DNA of 64,000 nucleotides, from contig LT549889.1 of the NCBI GenBank assembly GCA_900078775.1, positions 2,976,001-3,040,000 on the forward strand, written 5' to 3'. The DNA is from Mycolicibacterium aurum. Lineage in GTDB: Bacteria; Actinomycetota; Actinomycetes; Mycobacteriales; Mycobacteriaceae. Positions 40,102 through 47,579 of this stretch are shown here, one piece after another. Each line of letters opens with the position of its first letter. Position 1 is the first letter of the stretch. The notes under the pieces are model-generated. The model saw only the letters and a list, made by a program, of their open reading frames with translations. It had not been told where the DNA came from and did not search any database. The translations under genes and the position numbers were made by a program.

Positions 40102-41567
40102 TGCGCAGCACTCCCATTCGATGACGCGGATTCAGGGACGGTGAAGGAGGCCGCGACGGCGCGCCCGCCACCGCCGAGGGCGAGCACCTCGTCGAAGCCC
40201 TGCAGCAGGCAGCGGGCCCACAGGGCGTCGTCGACGAACGCGGCGCGGTCGTAGCGGGTGGTGACGGTGATGTAGCCGCCGCGGGAGACCAGCACGGTCA
40301 TCATCGCCACGCCGGGCAACGGGCCGAGTCCGTAGTGCCGCAGCACCTTTGCCCCGGCGATGAAGGTGTCCCCCGGGAACACCGGGACGTTGCTGGCCTG
40401 CACATCGGAGTTGACCACCGAACTCGCCATGGATTCCAGCACCGCGTCGGGCAGGAAGCTGGCGATCGGCGCGATCGTGCCGACCATGTCGATGGCGCGT
40501 TCCTCACGCTTGCTGGTCATCTGCGAGCGGATCGCGCGGATCCGGCGCTCGGGGTCCTCGATGCCGATCGGGGCGGCGAGATTGACTCCGGCGAAACGGT
40601 TTCCGCCGGCCGGGTCGTCGTCGGAGCGCAGGTTCACCGGGACCGCCATCGGCAGCGTGTCGATGGGCAGGCCCTTGGCCTCGTGATAGAGCCGCAGCGC
40701 CCCGCACAGGCCGGCCAGGTAGGCGTCGTTGATGGACCCCCCGGCGGCCTTGGCGGCGGTGTGCAGGTCGGCGAACTCGATGTCGATGGCCTCGCTGCGC
40801 GAGCTCAGGCTGCGCCGGCGCAGCAGCGGCGAGTGGTCGGCGACCGGCCGGGACACCCGGGTGGTCGACAGCGCGTAGTCCACCACCCCGCTGACCGCCG
40901 AGGCCGGGTCGCGCACCACGTTGGTGACCGCGTGCACGGCCCCACCGAGCAGGCCCAGCGCGGCGTTGGTGATCTTGAGCGGCAGCCGGTTGATGCCGAG
41001 CCGCATCAGGTCGTTGGACGACAGATCCTGCGGAATCGGCAGCGGCGCAGGGTCACCGATCTCCGTGTCGCGTTCCAGGTTGTAGATGTTGGCGAACATC
41101 TCGACGGTGCCGACCCCGTCGGCGACGGCGTGGCTGAGGTGCAGGATGGTGGCGGCCCGGCCGTCCGCCAGCCCCTCCACGAGGGTGACGCTCCACAACG
41201 GCCGGGTGATGTCCATCGGCGACTGCAGCGCGATCTCGGCAAGATCGAGGACCTGACGCAGGGTGCCGGGCTCGGGGACCCGCGCGCGTCGCACATGGAA
41301 GTCGAGGTTGAAATCGGGGTCGACGACCCAGCGCGGCGCGGCCGTCGGCAACGTGGGCATCACCACTTTCTGGCGCAGCCGCAGCACTTTGCGCGAGGCC
41401 TGCTCGAACACGGCACGGAAGCGGTCCCAATCGGGGGTGGTGTCAAGCAGTTCGACGCCCATGATGCCGGACCGGGTACGCGGATTGGCCTCACCGCGGT
41501 GCAGCAGCGTGTCGACGCCGTTCAGTTTCTGGGGCAGCCCCGCCGCATCCAACGGCTGATTGCTCAT
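40098..41567 (-). CDS. Wax ester synthase / diacylglycerol acyltransferase (WS/DGAT)
   Basis: 489 aa from ATG with complement at 41565-41567 (MSNQPLDAAGLPQ). Makes triacylglycerol or wax esters from acyl-CoA. The condensation-type motif HHxxxDG reads SHAVADG, so the second, catalytic His and the DG are kept but the first His is Ser. The PLW region (ITRPLWSVTLVEGL) and the ND motif (GGSINDAYLAGLCGALR) are present. This is the Rv2484c position. It heads a run with plsC and plsB2, together covering most of the glycerolipid pathway. Confidence 0.92.
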   Translation of the reverse strand: MSNQPLDAAGLPQKLNGVDTLLHRGEANPRTRSGIMGVELLDTTPDWDRFRAVFEQASRKVLRLRQKVVMPTLPTAAPRWVVDPDFNLDFHVRRARVPEPGTLRQVLDLAEIALQSPMDITRPLWSVTLVEGLADGRAATILHLSHAVADGVGTVEMFANIYNLERDTEIGDPAPLPIPQDLSSNDLMRLGINRLPLKITNAALGLLGGAVHAVTNVVRDPASAVSGVVDYALSTTRVSRPVADHSPLLRRRSLSSRSEAIDIEFADLHTAAKAAGGSINDAYLAGLCGALRLYHEAKGLPIDTLPMAVPVNLRSDDDPAGGNRFAGVNLAAPIGIEDPERRIRAIRSQMTSKREERAIDMVGTIAPIASFLPDAVLESMASSVVNSDVQASNVPVFPGDTFIAGAKVLRHYGLGPLPGVAMMTVLVSRGGYITVTTRYDRAAFVDDALWARCLLQGFDEVLALGGGGRAVAASFTVPESASSNGSAAQ

Positions 41568-41685
41568 CGCGCGAACTCTCCTCCTGCACGGCGCTCCCTG
41601 GCGGCCACCATGCAGCGTCCACGCTAGTCCGCGCCACGGTAGCGCGGCGCGGGTTTCGTGCTGTCGCCCGGCGCCGGCGTCGGCG

Positions 41686-42228
41686 TCACGCCGAGGCTCG
41701 GCCCCCGTCGGCCAGAGTCGGTGGCTTCTCCGGCATATCGCGGAAGGCCGCAGCCTCCAGGATTCGCTTCTGCTGACCGTTCCTGGTCGGCGTGATCCGG
41801 AGATTGACGGACACGCCGTGGTCACTCGGCCGGATGTAGTAGCACTCGTCGGTCTCCGGGCAGTAGATGCAGATGGCGTCGACGGCGTCCTTGTCGATGG
41901 GTGTGCTGTGCACCCCGTGCCGGTCGGTCCACGTCGATCGGAGATTGAGTCGGATCGCACCCGCTCGCGCCGCCCGGTACTTCACCTGGATGCGGTGGAA
42001 GGTCCCGGCCGCGTATGCGACGAGATCGAACGGCGCGTGTTCGGTCGCCGGGAACAACACGTAGAAGCCCTTGGCCACGAGGTCGGCGTGCGCTTTGGCG
42101 ACGCCCAGGTCGCCCTTGTCCTTGGTGTGATGCGCAACCACTGATCGCCCGTTCGTCGTTTGCGGCGCGAGCAACCCAAGGTGTCGTATCTTTTCTGCAA
42201 GGGACCCGACTCGGTGTAAATTACGCAT
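41686..42228 (-). CDS. PD-(D/E)XK nuclease-like protein
   Basis: Up to 180 aa from the ATG at 42228; a GTG at 42141 would give a 151 aa core starting VVAHHTKDKGD. The core matches the PD-(D/E)XK family first seen in group I intron endonucleases: KGDLGVAKAHADLVAKGF, then the metal site PFDLVAY ... HRIQVKYR. The GYPV-like YYIRPSDHG follows. No intron or partner methylase is present. It ends in the gap before tRNA-Arg, on the other strand. Function in the chromosome is unknown; a selfish origin is possible. Confidence 0.72.
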   Translation of the reverse strand: MRNLHRVGSLAEKIRHLGLLAPQTTNGRSVVAHHTKDKGDLGVAKAHADLVAKGFYVLFPATEHAPFDLVAYAAGTFHRIQVKYRAARAGAIRLNLRSTWTDRHGVHSTPIDKDAVDAICIYCPETDECYYIRPSDHGVSVNLRITPTRNGQQKRILEAAAFRDMPEKPPTLADGGRASA

Positions 42229-42236
42229 GTCCGCTT

Positions 42237-42312
42237 GCCCCCGTGGCGCAACGGATAGCGCAGCGGGTTTCTACCCCGTAGGTTGCAGGTTCGAATCCTG
42301 TCGGGGGTGCCA
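42237..42312 (+). tRNA. tRNA-Arg (anticodon TCT)
   Basis: 76 nt including an encoded CCA. Acceptor GCCCCCG pairs with CGGGGGT (one G-U). Anticodon stem GCGGG/CCCGT encloses TTTCTAC, giving TCT. The T-loop is GGTTCGAATCC. The two other tRNAs in the window lack the encoded CCA. Confidence 0.95.
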
Positions 42313-42384
42313 CATCTCGATCGTCGCCGTGTGCGTCTCGCTCTTGACTGCACCCTAGCGCGGACGTCCGACAACCCCGGAAAA

Positions 42385-43845
42385 TCACCAGTCGCTGGGC
42401 TGGTAGTCCTTCAGGAAGCAGCCGTACACATCCTCGCCGGCCTCGCCGCGCACGATCGGGTCGTAGACCCGCGCGGCCCCGTCGACCAGATCGAGTGGCG
42501 CGTGGAAACCCTCGTCGGCCAGCCGCAGCTTGGTCGGGTGCGGGCGCTCGTCGGTGATCCAGCCGGTGTCCACCGCGGTCATCAGGATGCCGTCCTGCTC
42601 CAGCATCTCCTTGGCGCTGGTGCGGGTGAGCATGTTCAGCGCGGCCTTGGCCATGTTGGTGTGCGGGTGGCCCGGCCCCTTGTACTTGCGGCCGAACTGC
42701 CCCTCCATCGCCGACACGTTGACCACGTACTTACGCCGGGCCGGTGCGGCGGCCATCGCCGGGCGCAGCCGGCTCACCAGGATGAACGGCGCGGTCTGGT
42801 TGCACAGCTGCACCTCCAGCAGCTCCATCGCGTCGACCTCGTGCACCCGCTGGGTCCAGCTGTTGACCGACGCGGTGTCGGGCAGCAGACCGCCGGCGTC
42901 GATCGCGGTACCGGCGGCGATGCGCTCCGGGGAGGCGCTGCGCGCGGTCAGCGCCAGCTCCGTGACCGGCGGGCTGGAGCGCAGCGACTCGGGGAATGAC
43001 GGAGCGTGCGGGGTCTGGTGCTCGGCGAGGCTGCCCGCCAAGGCGGCCGGATGGGCATCACTGACCCGGTCGAAGGTGACCACGTCCACCTGCGCGAGCT
43101 CCGGCGGCGGGGTGCGTTCGGCCTCGACCAGCGCCGAGTAGGAGCCCGGCGCGCGGCGCACGGTCTGGGCGGCGTTGTTGATCAGGATGTCCAGCGGGCC
43201 CCGCGCGGCGACGTTGTCGGCCAGCGCGACGACCTGCGCCGGGTCACGCAGATCGATGCCGATGATCCGCAGCCGGTGCAACCAGTCGGCGCTGTCCGGC
43301 ATGGCGGCGAACCGGCGCACCGCATCGTTCGGGAAGCGGGTGGTGATGGTGGTGTGCGCGCCGTCGCGCAGCAGCCGCAGCGCGATGTACATGCCGATCT
43401 TGGCGCGCCCGCCGGTGAGCAGCGCGGTGCGGCCGGTCAGGTCGGTACGGGCGTCGCGTTTGGCGTGGCTGAACGCGGCGCATTCCGGGCACAGCTGGTG
43501 GTAGAAGGCGTCGACCACGGTGTGGTGCTTCTTGCAGATGTAGCAGGCCCGGGACTTGATCAGGGTGCCCGCGCTGGCCCCGGTGGCCGAGGAGACCAGC
43601 GGCAGCCCGGCCGTCTCGTCGTCGATGCGGCCCGGCGCCCCGGTGGCGGTGGCGGCGATGACCGCCCGGTCGGCGGCCGCGACCGCGTCGCGCTTGGCGT
43701 GCCGGCGGGCCTTGCGGACCGCCTTGAAGATGCCGGCGGTGGCGCGGCGGACGGCGACGGCGTCCGGGTGCTCCGGTGGCAACGATTCGACGTCGGCCAG
43801 CACCTGCAGACACGTGCTGAGCTTCTCGGGATCGATCGCGTTCAC
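42385..43845 (-). CDS. SDR-family protein with an N-terminal zinc ribbon
   Basis: 486 aa, GTG start. Residues 1-95 are helical and Ala/Arg-rich. C101, C104, C119 and C122 (CYICKKHH ... CPEC) form a likely zinc knuckle. From residue 138 a Rossmann domain begins with TGGRAKIG, and NNAAQTVRR marks the NNAG position. The catalytic Ser is at 378 (NVSAM) and Lys at 400, but the residue four before that Lys is Thr396 (PHTNMAK) instead of Tyr. It is therefore not a standard YxxxK enzyme. Substrate unknown. It is 48 bases downstream of the alpha/beta hydrolase on the same strand. Confidence 0.82.
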   Translation of the reverse strand: MNAIDPEKLSTCLQVLADVESLPPEHPDAVAVRRATAGIFKAVRKARRHAKRDAVAAADRAVIAATATGAPGRIDDETAGLPLVSSATGASAGTLIKSRACYICKKHHTVVDAFYHQLCPECAAFSHAKRDARTDLTGRTALLTGGRAKIGMYIALRLLRDGAHTTITTRFPNDAVRRFAAMPDSADWLHRLRIIGIDLRDPAQVVALADNVAARGPLDILINNAAQTVRRAPGSYSALVEAERTPPPELAQVDVVTFDRVSDAHPAALAGSLAEHQTPHAPSFPESLRSSPPVTELALTARSASPERIAAGTAIDAGGLLPDTASVNSWTQRVHEVDAMELLEVQLCNQTAPFILVSRLRPAMAAAPARRKYVVNVSAMEGQFGRKYKGPGHPHTNMAKAALNMLTRTSAKEMLEQDGILMTAVDTGWITDERPHPTKLRLADEGFHAPLDLVDGAARVYDPIVRGEAGEDVYGCFLKDYQPSDW

Positions 43846-43893
43846 CGGGAAAGGGTACGGCGATCGGGGCCCGGGAACCTATTCGGCGAACAT

Positions 43894-44637
43894 CTACAGC
43901 CCGGCCCAGAACCGGCGGAGCATCTCCGCACCGCGGGCCGGATCCTCGATCATCCACCAGTGTCCGAGGCCGTCGAGGACCTCGGTGCGGGCACCGGCAC
44001 GGTCGGCGGAGCGGCGCCGCATCTGCTCGCTACCGACATAGGTGTCCTCGGTCGCCAGGATGGACAGACCCGGGCGGGCCGCGGCCTTGTCCAGCTCCGC
44101 ACCCGCCCGCGCGATGACCGGCTGCGCGGCCGAGCGGTACAGCCGCAGGATCGCAGTGGCCATATCGTCGTTCTGCGCGGCGACCAGCGCCGGGGCGATC
44201 TCGGGGCCGATACCGCCGGCGGCCAGGACGGCGGCGCGCTCCTCGGGAGGCCCGGCCATCAGCGCGGCCACCGCCTCCTCGCCCGCGCCCGGGGTCTGCC
44301 AGATCTGCGCGAGGTCGTGCCAGACGTAGTCGGGATCGAAGACGCCGACGATATCGCTGGCCCAGCTGCGGAGCAGGTCGGGCCGGTGCATGGCGACGTT
44401 GACGACATGGCCGCCGCCCCAGTCGTGTCCGACCAGGTCGACCGGGCCGTCGATGGCTTCCAGTTCACCTTCGAGCCAGTCCCGGTAGGCCAGGTAGCTC
44501 GGATCGAACCCGGCGGGCAGCGGCGCACCGAATCCCGGGGGTGACAGCGCGACGACGTCGTCGCGACCGAGCTCGGCAATCAATGGATCCCAGATTGCGC
44601 TGGTTTCGGGGTTGCCGTGGACGAGGACGACCGTCAT
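43894..44637 (-). CDS. Alpha/beta hydrolase, epoxide hydrolase/dehalogenase type
   Basis: 247 aa. Oxyanion motif HGNPET, nucleophile elbow GHDWGG with Asp, and catalytic His in GLGHWWMIEDP. An Asp nucleophile points to the epoxide hydrolase or haloalkane dehalogenase side of the fold, not to an esterase. There is no signal peptide. It sits between the STAS gene (23 bases upstream) and the SDR gene, all on the minus strand; a shared unit with the STAS gene is possible. Confidence 0.87.
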   Translation of the reverse strand: MTVVLVHGNPETSAIWDPLIAELGRDDVVALSPPGFGAPLPAGFDPSYLAYRDWLEGELEAIDGPVDLVGHDWGGGHVVNVAMHRPDLLRSWASDIVGVFDPDYVWHDLAQIWQTPGAGEEAVAALMAGPPEERAAVLAAGGIGPEIAPALVAAQNDDMATAILRLYRSAAQPVIARAGAELDKAAARPGLSILATEDTYVGSEQMRRRSADRAGARTEVLDGLGHWWMIEDPARGAEMLRRFWAGL

Positions 44638-44660
44638 TCAGTCATCGTGCACCAGAGCGG

Positions 44661-45038
44661 TCAGGCTTCGGGGGAAGTCAGCTCCTCGAATGCGGCGTCC
44701 AGGGTCGGGCGGATCGTCAGGAACGCCGCGAGCCCCACCAACTCGAGCGGACGACGCGTCACCGGTCCGTCTGCGACCACGACCAGCGGCACATCCTCGG
44801 GTAGCCGCTCATGGGTCTCCACCAGCAGTGACATGCCGCACGAGGCGAACATGGAGGTGTCGGTCAAATTCACGATCACCGCCGTCGGCTGCTTTTCCAG
44901 GGCCGTGGCGACGAGTCGTTCCAAGTCGGGAGCGGTGAGCATGTCGACGACACCGGAGCAGTTGATCACCACGGTGGTGTCGTGCCATTCCTGGGCACAC
45001 ACCAGGGTCGATGGGCTGGAAATGAACTGGTCAGACAT
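44661..45038 (-). CDS. STAS-domain anti-sigma factor antagonist
   Basis: 125 aa, one STAS domain. In partner switching such a protein, when unphosphorylated, captures an anti-sigma kinase and frees a sigma factor; a PP2C-type phosphatase removes its phosphate. The phospho-loop usually reads DSSG; here it is A65-S66-C67-G68 (FASCGMSLL), so Ser66 is the only hydroxyl and a Cys takes the classical site. Other Cys are at 14 and 27. It is divergent from the phytochrome-phosphatase gene across 207 bases, which strongly suggests it is that enzyme's substrate (inference). Confidence 0.88.
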   Translation of the reverse strand: MSDQFISSPSTLVCAQEWHDTTVVINCSGVVDMLTAPDLERLVATALEKQPTAVIVNLTDTSMFASCGMSLLVETHERLPEDVPLVVVADGPVTRRPLELVGLAAFLTIRPTLDAAFEELTSPEA

Positions 45039-45245
45039 TCGGAAACCTCGCGGAACCGTCGTTGCTGTGCGCTATGTCTCGCGGGCTGCGGCTCAACCGG
45101 ACAAACAAGAACGCTGATCTATGCCGACGACCTTACGGCAATCGGCCTGTCGACGTGAGCTGTCAGGTCGACGGCATGGCACTCTCGAGCACGGAAATCG
45201 TTCCCACGCGCACCTGAGGCAGCGTCACAACCTGGGGGTTTTGCC

Positions 45246-47507
45246 ATTTCGCGTCGAGATGCCGACAGCACCGTCAGCGACCTGCTTCCGGTCGGCACGC
45301 CCATCGACCTGGACAACTGTGCCCGCGAGCCGATCCACATCCCCGGCAGCATCCAGCCGCGCGGCGTACTCGTGGTGGTACAGGAGTCCGAGTTCACGAT
45401 CCGCCAGATCAGCGCCAACGTGCACGAGCTGCTCGGTCAGTCCGTCGACGACGTGCTGGGCCGGCATCTGTCGGTGCTGATCGGCCCCGCCGAGACCGAA
45501 CGCATCATGGGGGCCGCGTCGGCGTTCGGCGATCTTCGGCAGCGCAACCCGCTGGAGCTGGAACTGTCGGTCGGCGGGCGGCTGCGGGCGTTCGACGCGC
45601 TACTGCACCGGGAAGCCACCGGGGTGCTGCTGGTGGAGTTGGAAGTCGCCTACGGCGAGCGTCCGTTCTCCTTCCCCAACACGTATCAGGCCGTGCGCAA
45701 CTCGGTGGAGGAACTCAACCGCGCGGCGACGATGACCGAGTTGTACGACACGACCGCCCGCGCGGTCCGCGATCTGCTCGGGTTCGACCGGGTGATGGTG
45801 TACCGCTACGACCAGGACTACAACGGTGAGGTCGTCGCCGAATGCAAACGCGATGATCTCAACTCCTTTCTCGGACTGCACTACCCGGCCAGCGACATCC
45901 CCGCCCAGGCCCGGGCCATGTACGAGAAGAACTGGCTGCGCCTGATCTCCGATGTGGACTACATCCCGGCCCCGCTCGTCCCGTCCACCGATCCGGCCAC
46001 CGGGTCCCCGCTGGATCTCACGCACGCCACCCTGCGCAGCGTCTCCCCCATCCACATCGAGTATCTGCAGAACATGGGTGTGCGCGCGTCGATGTCGATC
46101 TCACTGCTGCGCAACGGCCGGCTGTGGGGGCTGATCGCCTGTCACCACTACGCCGGCCCGCACCTGCCGCCCTACGGGGCCCGCGCGGCGGCCGAATTCC
46201 TCGGCTCCGCACTGTCTTTGCGACTCGTCGACCGCTTCGACGACGATCAGCTGCGGGAACGCCTGGCCGCCCAGTCGATGCTCGCGCACATCACCGCCGC
46301 GACGCTGCGCGACAGCGAACCGGTCGCCACCGCCCTGCTGGGCACCCCGAGCGTGCTCGATCTGCTGCCCGCCGCCGGGGTCGCCGTGAACATCGGCGGT
46401 GAGTACCGCACGCACGGAGCGGTGCCGCCGCCGGAAGCCGTTGCCGCCGTGGCTGCTTGGGCGCGGTCCACCGGGGAGGACACCCCCACCAGCGAATGCC
46501 TGTCCCGGGAGATACCGGGCCTCGATCTGGATCCGCAGGACACCGCCGGTGCACTCGCGCTGAACCTGCCCGACGACCAGTACGTGATCTGGTTCCGGCA
46601 GGAAGCCTTGCGGGCCGTCGACTGGGGCGGCGATCCGCACAACAAGGCGATCGCAGTGCAGGAGGGCGACGGCGTCCGGCTCAGCCCGCGGAAATCCTTC
46701 GAGCGCTGGCGGGAGGTCGTTGACATGTGTTGTGAGCCATGGGGTCCCATCCAGATCGAGTCCGCCGAGTTGCTGCGCGGACATCTCGTCGAGGAGCTCT
46801 ACCGGCGCACCCGCAGTGCGCTGCGGGTGGCCGAGATCGTGCAGCGCAGCCTGCTGCCCGAGTCGATCCCGGCGATCCCGAACTGGGACCTGTCCGCCGA
46901 CTACCGGCCGGCGGTGGGCGGCCGGGTCGGCGGTGACTGGTACGACGCCTTCGTGCTGCCCGACGGCCGGCTCACGGTGGTGCTCGGTGACGTCGCCGGG
47001 CACGGCCTGGCCGCCGCGGGGGCGATGGCGCAGCTGCGCAACGCGCTGCGGTCCCAGTTGTTCGCCGGTGCCACCCCCGCCGAGGCGCTGGGTCAACTCA
47101 ATGCATTCAGCCGCCATCTGATGGAGCGGGCGTTCGCCACGGTGGTCGCGGTCCGCATCGACCTGGACAGCGGACACACCGAGGCGGCCTCGGCCGGTCA
47201 CCTCATGCCTTATCTGATCGGCGGGCCCGGACCGTTGACCGCGGCGCCGATCCAGTTGTCGCCTCCGATCGGGATCAAGGGCGGCAGCTACGCGCCCAGC
47301 GAGTTCGTCCTCGACCGCGGGCAGGGCATGGTGATGTTCTCCGACGGGTTGGTCGAGCGCCGCGACAGCACCATCGACGAGGGACTGGTGCGGCTCGCCC
47401 GGGAGCTGGAACGCACCGGCCACACCGGCGCCCAGCAGATCTCCGCAGCGATGGAACCCGAGGAGACCGATGACGACGTCACCGTCGTCGCGCTGCGCAG
47501 ACTCTGA
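45246..47507 (+). CDS. Bacteriophytochrome with PP2C/SpoIIE phosphatase output
   Basis: 753 aa if initiated at ATT 45246; no ATG, GTG or TTG is in frame before GTG 45372, which would delete the chromophore Cys. Residues about 20-135 are the PAS domain with C25 (NCAREPIHIPGSIQPRG), the site matching Cys24 of Deinococcus phytochrome. GAF, about 150-335, has Y186, D217 in PASDIPAQAR, H270 (SPIHIEYLQNMGV) and H300 (GLIACHH), all matching chromophore-pocket residues. PHY, about 345-500, has WGG and the PRKSF tongue motif. From about 545 is a PP2C phosphatase with GGDWYD, GDVAGHG, FSDGLVE and DDDVTVV metal sites. A red/far-red sensor is predicted to control dephosphorylation of the divergent STAS protein. 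Confidence 0.92.
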   Translation: MSRRDADSTVSDLLPVGTPIDLDNCAREPIHIPGSIQPRGVLVVVQESEFTIRQISANVHELLGQSVDDVLGRHLSVLIGPAETERIMGAASAFGDLRQRNPLELELSVGGRLRAFDALLHREATGVLLVELEVAYGERPFSFPNTYQAVRNSVEELNRAATMTELYDTTARAVRDLLGFDRVMVYRYDQDYNGEVVAECKRDDLNSFLGLHYPASDIPAQARAMYEKNWLRLISDVDYIPAPLVPSTDPATGSPLDLTHATLRSVSPIHIEYLQNMGVRASMSISLLRNGRLWGLIACHHYAGPHLPPYGARAAAEFLGSALSLRLVDRFDDDQLRERLAAQSMLAHITAATLRDSEPVATALLGTPSVLDLLPAAGVAVNIGGEYRTHGAVPPPEAVAAVAAWARSTGEDTPTSECLSREIPGLDLDPQDTAGALALNLPDDQYVIWFRQEALRAVDWGGDPHNKAIAVQEGDGVRLSPRKSFERWREVVDMCCEPWGPIQIESAELLRGHLVEELYRRTRSALRVAEIVQRSLLPESIPAIPNWDLSADYRPAVGGRVGGDWYDAFVLPDGRLTVVLGDVAGHGLAAAGAMAQLRNALRSQLFAGATPAEALGQLNAFSRHLMERAFATVVAVRIDLDSGHTEAASAGHLMPYLIGGPGPLTAAPIQLSPPIGIKGGSYAPSEFVLDRGQGMVMFSDGLVERRDSTIDEGLVRLARELERTGHTGAQQISAAMEPEETDDDVTVVALRRL

Positions 47508-47579
47508 CCCGCCGCCGGATTGAACCGGCGCCGGCTGCCCATCGTGTCCCCTGCACACGTCTCGACACAGGGGTCCGAC

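Noticed and set aside
40098..41960. N-terminal extension of the wax ester synthase to 41960
   Set aside because: The extra 131 residues are Arg/Ser-rich antisense sequence of the nuclease-like gene; the ATG at 41567 begins the conserved protein.
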